The position numbers and the translations under genes are program-made. A stretch of 64,000 nt of DNA from Haliotis asinina (Eukaryota; Mollusca; Gastropoda; Lepetellida; Haliotidae). The stretch lies in contig NC_090281.1 of assembly GCF_037392515.1 (NCBI RefSeq), positions 50,782,145 through 50,846,144 on the forward strand, given 5' to 3'. Positions 48,746 through 59,395 of this stretch are shown one piece after another (the stretch's first letter is position 1; each line of letters starts with the position of its first letter). The notes beneath the pieces were generated by a model. The model searched no databases. It saw only the letters and a list, made by a program, of their open reading frames with translations, and was not told the DNA's origin.

Positions 48746-49057
48746 AAATGTACGTATAGGCATCGCTTAACATTTGCTAACGCTGCTGTAGATTGAGTTA
48801 ATTGAGTAAACTACTCAAGTGATTCTTGTGCGTTTTTTGTACTCCCAGAGTTGTAATTAATTGGATAAATGTGATTTTAGTGAGTTACTGATATGATTTC
48901 CTTGTATATTATAGACATATATTAAAGAAAGTTTAAGAAATAAGAATAAACTCTCCCACCTTTTCACATGACGTTTCACATCAGCATGGGTCTTCATTTT
49001 CTCTCCACACTCTAGATTTCATAGATAATAAAGGATCAACCTTTGCAAATTTCAATG

Positions 49058-49310
49058 GTAGAACAGGCCTTCAGCAACCCATGCTTACCATAAAAGCCGC
49101 CTGTGCTTGTCGTAAGAGGTGACTAACGGGATCGGGTGGTCACACTCGCTGACTTGGTTGACACATGTCATCGGTTCCCATTTGTGCAGATCGATGCTCA
49201 TGATGTCGGTCACTGGATTGTCTGGTCCAGATTCGGTTATTTCAGACAGCCGCCATATAGCTGGAATATTACTAAGTGCGGCGCGTAAAACTAAACTGAC
49301 TCACTCACAC
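49058..49310 (+). repeat. Family A repeat
   Basis: GGTAGAACAGGCCTTCAGCA through CCATATAGCTGGAATATTAC to ACTCACACAC. The first about 20 bases of the head are missing. Confidence 0.92.
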
Positions 49311-49316
49311 ACTTGT

Positions 49317-50500
49317 AAATTTCAACACAGGCAATTTTGTCAAAATGCCCCCTCTAAGAAATAGCATAGCAGGGGTTTCTCCACTTGCACGATAAATTGT
49401 AGCTCCGTACGCTCGCAAAATTCTTGAAAGTTGGAGTTCTGGTTGCATTTCTGAAAGATTTCTGTGTATCTGTGAAACTTTACCATGGTGAAGAACTGAT
49501 GTATTAACTAGCTGCCATCTTCAGATATTTACAAAACTCTGAACTTACAAACTGTCTGCCACTGTCAATAACACTCTTTTCAGAGATCCATGTTCAAGCT
49601 TCTTAATAACCGACGATGATGCACTGTCCCCAATCACAATCCATCTTCGGCCAGAATCCTGTTTGTAGACACTGTTTTGTCCTGACCGTTCCTTGATAAG
49701 TTTCATGTGCAGTATCCAAAATTTTCTTTCTCAACACAGTCGGCAAAATTATGCTTTCTCTTTGCAACAATAAGGATTCAAACATAGCGAGTTGTATTTA
49801 AAATATTCACTTTAACAATTCCTCATTTCAGAATCAACTGAATTGTCTACTTTTACAAGTTCTGAATCATGCAAAGGAGCATCTCCCAACTCATCCAGTG
49901 AAACACACGTATCAACCACAGACATAACACAGTTTCAGATTTATTTGATGATAAACGTTGTCAAGACATAAAGTCAGCAATATTGCTTTTCTCAAGAATA
50001 TGAACAATTTCACAATCATACTCTTGCAATTTCCAAGCAAATCTCTGAATGTGTGGAGGTAAGTGTACAGGTTTCTGTTGAGTCAACATTTGAATCAGTG
50101 GAGGATGATCAGTTTGCAAAACAAAGATATTCGTTAAAATGTTGAACTGGTCAAACACATCATAACGCTTCAGGTTCAATCTGTGAATACCTCCTCTCTG
50201 TTTCAGTGAGAGAGCAACTTGGAAAAGCCATGGGTCTCATGGTACCACTTGACTTCTTCATGGTACCACTAGACCCAAGGCCAACTGGACTAGCATCAGT
50301 AATGGGAACTGTAGTAGCAGTCAAATCATAGTAGTCTAAATAGGCACTTGCACTAATAGCTCTCTTTAAGATACTGCAAGTCGTGAAATGATCGAATATG
50401 GACTGTGACCAGATAGACCAGTGATTGATCGATAAAAAGTATCGACGCAATGAAGGTCCGAGTACATCAACCATCACTCCGTTCCACTTGGGCGGATCTT
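49317..50500 (-). mobile_element. Ty3/gypsy LTR retrotransposon fossil, pol part only
   Basis: On the minus strand, in order: RNase H pieces (ITDASPVGLG and SLTETERRYSQIE at about 50160-50320; LQTDHPPLIQML and LQEYDCEIVHI at about 49975-50115), then the integrase zinc-binding region (HETYQGTVRTKQCL at about 49670-49715), then a decayed integrase core down to about 49320. The order is typical of Ty3/gypsy pol. No gag, protease, polymerase palm or LTRs are seen. The copy is broken in several places and looks old. Confidence 0.85.
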
Positions 50501-50639
50501 AAATATATATATATATATTGTCATTTTGCGACGGCAGTATTACATCTGTAATATTTCGGTTCATCAATGTCTAACCATGAATGCCAAGACTCATCCTTTT
50601 GAGGTCAAAGCAGTTGATAAACATGGCCGCTAAAACTAG

Positions 50640-51145
50640 TCCACGTCAATACCGTGACACTGTAAATGACACGGAAGGATAAAGATAAATGTTAGATGCA
50701 TATTGGCACAGAACAAAAAGTAAACAGTGTCGCGATCGACTCCCAGTTAATTACAAACATGTTTTTTAACAGTAATGGCTACAGAGAAACGGGGAACTGT
50801 TGGATCATCATCTGTACTTGTCACCAAGCAGTAGAGTTATGCAAATTTTTGTTTACCTGCAATCAGGGTGGAGGCAATCTCGCTGATATGCGACAGGACA
50901 CGTAGAATAACAGAATCTGATTAACCCATAACCCGCTTCTCAGAACCCTGTGTTGTCAGTGCTTTTACATAAACCGGCGACACAACGTTTGTCTGTATGC
51001 ATCTTATCACACACGTGCGTGGTTGATTGCATGTCAACTGCTCGATGCAAGGATAAAGGATGAAGAACTACAGATACAGATGTTGACATAGACTGTGAGC
51101 GAGTGTCATAGGACGTCGGGATAAGTTCAGTCAGCAATGCGACTC
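50640..51145 (+). repeat. Dispersed repeat T, copy 1
   Basis: About 500 bases match 58880-59395 at moderate to high identity, including AACAGTAATGGCTACAGAGA, AAACGGGGAACTGTT, TCTCGCTGATATGCGACAGG, AACCGGCGACACAACG and CATGTCAACTGCTCGATGCA. No transposase or tRNA-like part is seen. It is an unclassified interspersed repeat or a local duplication. Confidence 0.82.
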
Positions 51146-51149
51146 ATCC

Positions 51150-51206
51150 TGATATATCTGGAATACTGTTAATAGTGGTGTAAATCTAAACTCACTCATT
51201 CACATT
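51150..51206 (+). repeat. Tail fragment of SINE family A/B
   Basis: ATATCTGGAATACTGTTAAT, GTGGTGTAAATCTAAACTCAC and TCATTCAC: only the shared 3' tail. Confidence 0.6.
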
Positions 51207-51488
51207 TTGTACAGCAATGGGTCACATTGCTTTAAGGAAATCTAGACTGTGTCACATGGTGTAATCGACTTGTACCAGCCGCCAGTTGTTTAAAAGAGCA
51301 ATTGTTAGTTTACCATTTATAGCCGTATTGATTGTCTCCTTTGTCATGTCAGTTACAAGATCAATTATTCCAGAAACGGGCACTTAAGAGGACATAGTTT
51401 AAAAGTACATGCAGATACGCTGAGCATTAATATTATTAGGAAATTTGGGAATTTTGTTCTACACAACAATGTTAAAGTCACAAGAAAT

Positions 51489-52778
51489 TATTCCCAGAAA
51501 TTATTGAGAAAATCTTTGGTTTTTTTCTAATGATGCTAAGATTGGAAAAAGGGCTTTCACTATGCACTAAGCATACTAAATAAGGGAGACAACTCTTGAA
51601 GGCTTAGAAGGCAGCTCAGTACGTCAAGAGTTATCTCCCTTGTCTGAGCAGACGGCTTCCTGTGTTGACATGGCAGAATTTACAGCAAGAGAGAAAAGAA
51701 AGCTCATTCTAGATGATTTTGAAAGGGGTGTGGCTGATGCTAAAGTGTTAGCTTGTAGACATGGTATTCCTCTGTCTACAGTATACAGAACTTTGAAGAA
51801 TATTCAAACAGGAACCGGGATAGAGCACAAAGCAGGGGCAGGTCGGCCTAGGAAATTCAGTGTTGTGGATCGCCGAAGACTTGGGCAGATTGTGAGTAGG
51901 GGCAAATTGAAAAGTGTTGAGAACATCAGAAATGAAATGATTAGCAGAGAAAGTCCTCAGGTATGCAATGAAACAGTTAGGCAGGAATTACAGAGACTTA
52001 ATTGGGTGAATTGGGTGGAATTCCCTCGCCTTTGATGAAAGATGCACAAAAGGAAAAACGTTTAAACTGGTGTCGGGCTCATGAAAATCAAGATTGGGAT
52101 AATGTTTTCTTTTCGGATGAAAGTTCTGTTTGGCTTTTCCCTAATTGTGTGAAAATTTGGACCAAAGATACTGTCAAACCTATCTACCAGCGACCAAAAC
52201 AGAGCCCGAAGTTTCACATGTGGGGTGGCATATCGGCTCGCGGAGTGACACCATTGTGTGTTGTCACGGGAAACTTGACAAAAGAAAGATACGTTGACAT
52301 TCTAAATGGTCACCTTCTTCCGACAGCACAAACATTGTATGAAGATGATTGGATTTTCCAGCATGATAATGACCCAAAACACACTGCGCGCTACACAAAA
52401 CAGTGGTTGTCGGGCGAAAATGTTCAAGTTTTAGACTGGCCCAGTTACAGCCCAGACCTAAACCCAATTGAGAATGTGTGGGGAGTCATGAAGGACAGAA
52501 TAAACCAAAAGGGACTGAGAAATATTGAAGATATGAAGGCCGAGGTGATCCAATATTGGGATACCCTGTCACACGATTACCTACAAACTTTGATGGGTAG
52601 TGTGCCTAGGCGTATTCCGGCATGCATTGCTGAGCGAGGAGGTCTAACAAAGAACTAAAACAAGACTGAGACTGTAAAAGGATGATGTTTTAACATGTTT
52701 ATGTCAGTAAAACGCCAGAAGTTAATAAACGTAATGAGTTACATGACGCAACATGATTCTCAATAATTTCTGGGAATA
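51489..52778 (+). mobile_element. Tc1/mariner DD34E transposon, near complete (copy 2)
   Basis: Terminal inverted repeats of 22 bases at 51489-51510 and 52757-52778 are perfect complements (TATTCCCAGAAATTATTGAG then AA), ending in TA as expected for the family's TA target. Total length is about 1.29 kb, normal for Tc1. Between the left repeat and the transposase lies a second palindrome: 18-base arms at 51582-51599 and 51624-51641 with one mismatch and a 24-base loop. The transposase reading (51670-52658) has one frameshift. It inserted into dispersed repeat R. Confidence 0.95.
51670..52658 (+). pseudogene. Tc1-type transposase with one frameshift
   Basis: The start is the first ATG (51670, MAEFTAREKRK). 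The N-terminal part holds a helix-turn-helix (about ILDDFERGVADAKVLACRHG and IPLSTVYRTLKNI), a GRPRK hook and a second helix-turn-helix to about 52020. The frame then moves by one base near 52005-52030. The catalytic part follows: D in FFSDESSVW, D in FQHDNDPKHTA and E in LNPIENVWG. I count 34 residues between the second D and the E, so the enzyme is DD34E. All three catalytic residues are kept, and the total length would be about 330-340 residues, normal for the family. It is disabled only by the frame change, so it is young. Confidence 0.93.
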
Positions 52779-53067
52779 CTACACATATACGGGTACTGCA
52801 CACAGTTTCAACTATTATTGCAAATGTGGTTCTATACAACAATGTAAACATAAAGAACTAGGGGTTTGGGTATTACACAACAATATAAAGATGCGTATTC
52901 ATACTCGATCGTTACAGTTTACATAATTGTTCTGACATAATATTTCCGAAATAGGTTTTCGTAGTTATAGCGCAGAAATCATGTGATGAGCACTGAAACC
53001 TGTGTTGGTTTATGTCCACGAACATGACCGCAATTGAACGTAAATACCCTTTAACCTCTGCAAAAAT

Positions 53068-53330
53068 GAGTGAGTAAGTTAATATTTGGCATCACATCGG
53101 CAATATTGCAGTCATATCGTGTCGAGAACAAATCATTTGATAAAATGGAAACATTAGAGTAAAACAGAGTAAAACAGGTTGGCAATGGACACTAAAAAAC
53201 ACTAGACTATCAAAGATATGAACATAAAATTCAAACTAAATCATTGTAATCAGAGACAATACAATATAAAAAACGGGCTATAGATCACCAACAACTGAAG
53301 GTAGATCACCATACTAGAAGCCATGGGGAC
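53068..53330 (+). repeat. Dispersed repeat S, copy 2
   Basis: Partner of 45308-45560: ATGAGTGAGTAAGTTAATAT, CATCGGCAATATTGCAGTCA, GGGCTATAGATCACCAACAA and TGAAGGTAGATCACCATACT. Confidence 0.72.
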
Positions 53331-54429
53331 TCACATTACTTTCGTTACTTGCATGGACCCTAGCTGGATTTACACCATCCCTTCAGCCGCGGGCGATTGT
53401 AAGGCAATTTAGCCAAAATTTAAAATAACAAATTTACTACGTTTATTTTTTTTACTTTGAAAGTTCTATGACTTACGTACCCTATCTGGGGCACAATAAT
53501 TTTACGATACTTCCCTCTGAGGATGCAACCACTAGCAATCGCAGCTGCTAATTCATACCACCATTTATAAAATAGCATTTATCTGTATACAAACCATATT
53601 GCCCAATATTTATCCAACAACTCTCTTTCTCTTAAAAACAATTATTAAATGATAATTTACTTCAAAGATCCTTAATTGTTTTGACACTGAAATATTTATC
53701 CTTTCTGATGGCAGTCTCTATATGAGAATATAGAGAAAGTGTCTATATGAGAATATAGAGAAAGCGTCTATATGAGAATATAGAGAAAGTGTCTATATGA
53801 GAATATAAGAATATATGAAGTCTACTATAATCGTCATAAGTCATTGCTTCAGATAATTATTTTTACTCCATGAAACCTTTTAAATGAAAGCAATTGAAAT
53901 CATTCGATAACACAGCACGATAACACAACATTGCTAATACAGCAAAGTAATAATCTGTAAATAATCTGTGGATTTTATCAGCAAACATGTGTATACTCCT
54001 GCTCATACCAACGTTTTGACATGGACATATGTATAGACTAACTGAGATTGTTTCTTACATGTTCACCAACATATTTAGAGTCTTTATGTTTCACCTTTTA
54101 GGTCCCATTGGTCATTTTTGCAAGGTTACAACAATTATGTTAGATATGATTATTTCAAGGGTGAGTTTCCGATAAATATTGTGACATCAATTTGTTTTGT
54201 AATCACCAACGGCGCTTGAGACCATGGTATTGTTATTTGTAATTGATACAAGGTAGAGCTGAACATCATTTGGGACTACCATACTACTGTTTACACAACT
54301 TTTTATGATTTCATATAATATCTGTGAAAAGGGAAAATAGAAGCGGACTTAATTTGCATCCCTGACACATACCAATTTTGCGTTCCAACACAACCGACAT
54401 TACATCCATCTCGTACAGAGTTTTAACAT
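53331..54429. other. Anonymous DNA with a short tandem repeat
   Basis: At 53715-53805 a 25-bp unit (GTCTATATGAGAATATAGAG plus AAAGT) repeats about four times; each unit is itself a near palindrome (CTATATGAGAATATAG). Otherwise nothing recognised. Confidence 0.6.
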
Positions 54430-54900
54430 TTTTATTCATACTTCAACCCATGGCATTGTCCCAAGTCACACTTGTCCTTGTTATTAATAAAGGCAAATAA
54501 TTTACCAAAGATGGACAATAGAGCCACCCTTCTGTAGTTGTTGATGTCACGGAAAACACCTGTTTTATGAAGCGGATGTAAAATACCAATTCCCAAGTTT
54601 CCGGGAAGCATCCCGTACCAAACATTACGCTGAATAGCAATTGTAAATGTACAATGGGTAGGTCAGCCGCACATACAAATAATTAAGAAGTTATATTATC
54701 TATTCCAGCGGAAATGTTACATTCTAGACGGTGGAAGTTTGGGATTTTAAAAAAAAAAATATTCCATCTTCAGTGTTCCAAATATTGGGGGTATCCTGTG
54801 CAGTATATTTTGTCCGATCACTGTTGGTACAGACATCTTGTTAAATATGAAAAGGTCATCCGGTGTAAATGATGACTGCTCACAGCAACAAATCACTAAA
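54430..54900 (-). mobile_element. LINE fragment, start of the RT domain
   Basis: On the minus strand LLFSVMFGTGCFPETWELG is the 'LFN.I...G.FP..W..' RT block, followed by a decayed NNYRRVALLS-like block toward 54530. Upstream on that strand (54640-54890) a piece like SSGIDNIT fits the 'K..SPG.DGI' block. Several frame changes; dead copy. Confidence 0.7.
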
Positions 54901-54944
54901 ACATATACATAAGCCAATTACATCAGTATCAATTCTTACAAGTA

Positions 54945-55115
54945 CGCGTAAGAGGCAGCTAATGGAATCGGATAGTCAGGTTCGCTGACTCTGTTGACAT
55001 GCCATCTTATCCCATTTGCGTAGATAGATGTTCATGACGTTGATCACGAGATTGTCTGGACCAGACTCGATCATTTACAGACCGTAACCATATAGCTGGA
55101 ATATTGTGGAGTGCG
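54945..55115 (+). repeat. Family A repeat, diverged
   Basis: GTAAGAGGCAGCTAATGGAA, GGTTCGCTGACTCTGTTGAC, GAGATTGTCTGGACCAGACTCG and CATATAGCTGGAATATTGTG. The ACTC tail is lost. Confidence 0.85.
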
Positions 55116-55378
55116 GTTTCAAAAAGACAAACAAATCTTAAAGTTGAACCCGTCTATCACAGGCTAACACTTCTTTTAATTCGTTGATGTTATATTTATT
55201 CGCTCTTGTATTTGTTTCTTCATGCAGTTTGTTTATGACGTCATTAATGCCCAGATTATCTTCGTCCGATCAGTGTTGTCACCTTCTCTCCATCGTTGTC
55301 TGTCACAGTAACTACACACGTGTTGGCACCTATACTGGTAGGTAGTCTGGAAATCTGAAAGCACCTGTATTTACTGGG

Positions 55379-55645
55379 CCCGAAACAAACTTAAGTTCTA
55401 ACTCAAATCTCAAACTGAGTTTGACAATTTGAAACAGCTGAATTTTTTTATCTCAACTGCATTTTTTAGACTAAAAACGTCCAAACAACTAAAGAAATCT
55501 GTCCATCAAATTCAGATTGTCTACTACGTTTGAGCTGTATACCAATTTCCTTCCATTCTGGAAAATGCATGTTCCTGCATTTTCTCAAATTTGAGCAAAA
55601 ACTTGAACTTAAGTCAAAACTCAGACTTAAGTTTGTTTCGAGAAA
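55379..55645. repeat. Foldback candidate with CGAAACAAACTTAAGT ends
   Basis: CGAAACAAACTTAAGT (about 55382) recurs as its reverse complement ACTTAAGTTTGTTTCG (about 55627), with partial similarity continuing inward (CTCAAATCTCAAACTGAGTT and CTTGAACTTAAGTCAAAAC). About 265 bases in total, AT-rich, no coding content: MITE-like. Confidence 0.5.
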
Positions 55646-56149
55646 TCGATTACAGCTGCATCTTGGACTCTGTTGTAGTAGAGTTTGAATCACCACTCGA
55701 GTATTTCTGAAGTAAATGGATTCACTGATTGTGTAGCCGACCATAGTCTTTTCGACTCAACAGTCTCAGTTTCAAGCGTGTTCCCCTGTTGCCATGTACG
55801 CAGAAACAGTGCTGCATTTTTTTTCAGCGAGATTCCCAACTAGTGAGGTTTACATTTTCCCAGAGTAGATCTGCATGTTCATCAATGATCATTTGAATGA
55901 CCGATTGTGAACTCTGACCTTTTTAGGACTATTGCTAGTACTGATGGATTCATTATCATTGCTTAAAGATATGTTAGATTTGCATAAATAGTGAATTCTA
56001 AAATCATGAAGACCTACTCTGAATTTACACAACGCCCGTATTTTTCTTGTAGACTCGTAATATAAACTCCGGTTTTTATAAAGAATTATGAGAATAATAG
56101 CCTTCTAAAACATTCAAATGACATAGACCATTCTGGACGAAAATGTCCT
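55646..56149. other. Anonymous DNA
   Basis: Nothing recognised. Confidence 0.35.
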
Positions 56150-56850
56150 GAAGACGTCGCTTAAGAACATATAAACATTACATTCATTTCAAGCCTCTTG
56201 TGAAATCCACCCATGACAAAATCCAATCGAAAGGGTAACTGTCTAACCTCCGATGCCCAGTACTCACCAATATCATCTTTAGGAAAAATAAACTTTCCCT
56301 AGAGAATCCAGTCATAACTTCAGCCAAAATATAATTACTCTTAATCTAGTGAGTACAAATGTATTGCGACGACCAGGTACCTCAATACAGACTTATTTAA
56401 ATATGATGCATGAACCACTTCTTTCAATTCTTTTTGAATATCTGATATACTTGATGCTTGAGCAGATAAAGTTCACAGGCTGTTGACCAGTTTAGTCTGG
56501 ATGAGAATATTACACCTAAATATTAATAATACGAAACACATTTCACCCTTGTATTACCATAATACCATATCTCATCCCTTCTTAACACACCTCCATTCCT
56601 GGACACAATAATGTCAGTTTTCCCAGTATTAACACTCAGTCTCCAAGTAATACAAAACTGATGCACAATATTAACCTGCTGCTGTAAAGAAATGATTGTA
56701 TAGAAAACATATTTACATCGTCAGCAAATAGTAACATCATTTTAGCATCTATGTTTTGAGATGTGAATACAAAAGGGTTTGCAGGATTTATAAATTTCTG
56801 CAGCAAGTTCATCTAAAATGCAGCCTTGGCGTACTTGTTAGCTTTCCAAT
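56150..56850 (-). mobile_element. LINE fragment, RT palm and C-terminal part
   Basis: On the minus strand: RQGCIL (about 56825), an intact MMLLFADDVNMF (56703-56741) with the FADD catalytic box, SVNTGKTDIIVSRNGG (about 56590-56640), YLGVIFSSRLNWSTA (about 56490-56530), then a decayed end. Its part of the RT is C-terminal to the part at 54430-54900, yet it lies on the 5' side of it on this strand. The two are therefore separate insertions or a rearranged copy. Confidence 0.8.
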
Positions 56851-56903
56851 TACCAACCTTACACATGATTTTATAGATGCAGACATATTATGAAGAAGTT
56901 TGT

Positions 56904-57018
56904 GTATGTATGTATGTATGTATGTATGTATGTATGTATGTATGTATGTATGTATGTATGTATGTATGTATGTATGTATGTATGTATCTATGTATCTATG
57001 TATCTATGTATGTATCCT
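56904..57018. repeat. (TATG)n microsatellite
   Basis: About 27 tetranucleotide units, with TATC variants near the right end. All three frames stay open, which makes the overlapping ORFs. Confidence 0.96.
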
Positions 57019-57299
57019 TGTGTCTATCAACATTTTTCAGATTCGGGGTTCAAATCTGAAAGTTTGTTCAGATTTGGAATTATGACCAACAGTGTCAATA
57101 TACATTATCTCACCCCTGCTAATGTACTAGATGCTCCTTGTGAGCCTGGGTATCTTAAAATCATAAACAACTAAACTGCAATTTTCCATTGTTTGAACCT
57201 CAAGTTTGAGTTTTCTTGGTATTTGGGTTTAGGCATTTGAATTCCGAATCTGAATTTTTGTTCACATTCGAGATTTTTCCTTTCTAGACTCAGCATTCG

Positions 57300-57400
57300 A
57301 TATGTATGTATGTATATGCAGGTAGGTAGGTACGTAGGTAGGTGGGTGGGTAGGAAGGTAGGTAGGTAGGTAGGTAGGTAGGTAGGTAGGTAGGTAGGTG
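57300..57400. repeat. (GGTA)n microsatellite with TATG start
   Basis: Short TATG run, then about 20 units of GGTA with GGTG, GGAA and ACGT interruptions. It is only about 280 bases from the TATG array. Confidence 0.95.
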
Positions 57401-57570
57401 CGTATTTAACAGCATGATTTTCAATATCGGCGTGTATTTTCATAGAATACAGAATTCACATGCAATGCACGTGAACGTTGGGGATCAAATAGTCTCAACG
57501 ATGGGTATAAAAGGTTGATCGCAGTCTGTCGATTATTCTCTGTATTTGGAATATTGTTGACGAACGCAAC

Positions 57571-58143
57571 ATGCCACGTCTAAGTGAAGCCAACTGTCAT
57601 ATAGCCATTGGTCTCCTTGAAGTTGTCCAGTCTCATCGTGCAGTTGCCCGACGCATGAATGTTCATCAAAGCACCGTTTCACAGCTCTGGGAGAGATACC
57701 GCCGTCAAAATTCGGTTGCAGATGCCCCGCGTATTGGGCGACCTCGAGCGACCACAGGAACGCTGTACATCCGGGTACATTCCGCTGGAGAAGTGATTTG
57801 GTGATGATCCAGGGCAACCTGACAGCTCAAAGGTACTGTGGCGAAATCCTACGCCAACACCTCCGGCCAGAGGAAGTTGTTTCAACAGGGCAATGCCCGA
57901 CCCCACACAGCACGTCACACTAGAGACTTCGTCCGGTACCACACCATCAATGTGCTCCCCTGGCCCTCCAGATTACCGGACTTAAGCCCGATCGAACATC
58001 TGTGGGATGCCCACAGACGGGTGCGAAGCCGTAACCCTCAGCCCCAGACACTTCAGCAACTCGTACAGGCACTACAGGCAGAGTGGGCTGCGATTAGGCA
58101 ACAAGAGATTCTGAGACCTATTTGTTCGATGTCGAAGCGATGA
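57571..58143 (+). pseudogene. Tc1-type transposase relic, second lineage, internal deletion
   Basis: The N-terminus is well kept: MPRLSEANCHIAIGLLEVVQ, then HRAVARRMNVHQSTVSQLWE (helix-turn-helix) and the hook GRPRATTG. About 57765-57800 it jumps straight to a QGNLTAQRY-like piece. So roughly 400-450 bases, with the second helix-turn-helix and the first catalytic D, are gone. After a frame change, FQQGNARPHTARHTRDF and LPDLSPIEHLWD follow. The second catalytic D is Gly (QGN in place of QDN), while the E is kept. The C-terminus (ALQAEWAAIRQQEI) is present to 58143. No inverted repeats were found. The sequence is unlike the 51489 element. Confidence 0.9.
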
Positions 58144-58879
58144 CGTACAATTCTGGATGCCCACTGATAGTCACACTAGGTATTTACTTCACACTCAAAC
58201 TGACTTTCCTCGACTTGGTGCCAAAGACGGATAAGTCTGCTTTCCCAGGTGTGTGGGGTGTGTGTGGGGTGTGTGGGTATATTATATTTTTGGAAGAACA
58301 GACCATGTGCACATACAGGATGATGAAAGGATTTGGGATGCTGCAGCGCAAATGCTGAAGTTTTGAGGTTTTTTTTATACTCCTTTTATTATTGGCCATT
58401 CCAGCAAATGCACTCTGTTATCTCGTAATGGACAGTTACCAAACTGGATCTTTTCAGATTCCGTTCATCGAACAAGGCAAATATGGTTCCCATTTGTGAA
58501 TGTAGACTTTGCGATAATGACATTCCATATTTATTTCATTAATTGCTTCCCTTGAGATTTTTGTTTTCGACCTTCATTCCAGAATGGCTTATCAATTACG
58601 CACAGTCATCCAATAGCTGTGGTGGAGATGTCAAACCCTGATGGTACCCTACTGCAAACCAAGACTGAATTGATCCGGGCGAGTCACCTGAAAGGGCGGG
58701 TTTAGAAATAGAGGTTTAATTAATGTCATGTTGAGGTCACATGTCCCGCAACCCACGAAGACTCACGGTCGGAATATATCGCCATCAGTCTGTATTTGTC
58801 GGACCCGCCTCTACAAAACAAAACAAATATACCTTCATGATACAATATATACCCAAATCAGACCACATCACTATGCTGA
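58144..58879. other. Anonymous DNA
   Basis: A short GTGTGGG repeat lies at about 58250-58278. Nothing else recognised. Confidence 0.4.
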
Positions 58880-59395
58880 TATTGTAAATTGTACGGAAGG
58901 ATAAAGATCAAAGTTAGACGCACACAACAGAAAAAAGAAACAGAAAAAAGCTAATAATGTCCAATAGACTCCAAGCTAACCACAAATATTTTTTAACAGT
59001 AATGGCTACAGAGAAACGGGGAACTGTTTGATAATCATCTGTTCTTGTCACTGCGCAGTACATTTATGCAAATCTTTGTTTACCTGCAATCAAGGTAGAT
59101 TCAATCTCGCTGATATGCGACAGGACATGTAGACTAACGCAAACTGACTAATCCATAACCGGTTTCACAACACAACGTTTTGTGTTGTCAGTGCTTTTAA
59201 GCTTTGGGGTAAATGTTCCGTAGTAACCGGCGACACAACGCGGGCCTGCCTGGAGCTAATCACACAACTGCATGGAAGCTGGCATGTCAACTGCTCGATG
59301 CAACGATAAAAGGAGAAGAATCCGAGATAGCAAACTTCACATAGAATGTTATCGAAGGTCACATAGGATGTCGGGATAAGCAATCAGGTCAGTCA
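58880..59395 (+). repeat. Dispersed repeat T, copy 2
   Basis: Partner of 50640-51145. It has an extra GGAAACAG/AGAAAAAAG-rich patch near the start and an extra AAGCTTTGGGGTAAATG segment in the middle. Confidence 0.82.

Larger units (their letters stand above)
51208..52950 (+). repeat. Dispersed repeat R, copy 2, split by a Tc1-type element
   Basis: Left part 51208-51488 and right part 52779-about 52950 together match 45812-46135. The transposon at 51489-52778 sits between them, so it entered an existing repeat. Confidence 0.75.

Noticed and set aside
51640-51669. Transposase start at the TTG at 51640
   Set aside because: It would begin within the hairpin arm and needs a non-ATG start; the ATG at 51670 gives the usual family N-terminus.
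54430-56850. One continuous minus-strand LINE
   Set aside because: The RT start (54430-54900) lies on the 3' side of the RT palm (56150-56850) for that strand, with a family A repeat and a foldback between, so they are two pieces.
56877-57174. Tyr/Val/Cys/Met repeat proteins on the plus strand
   Set aside because: They are three readings of a TATG tetranucleotide run.
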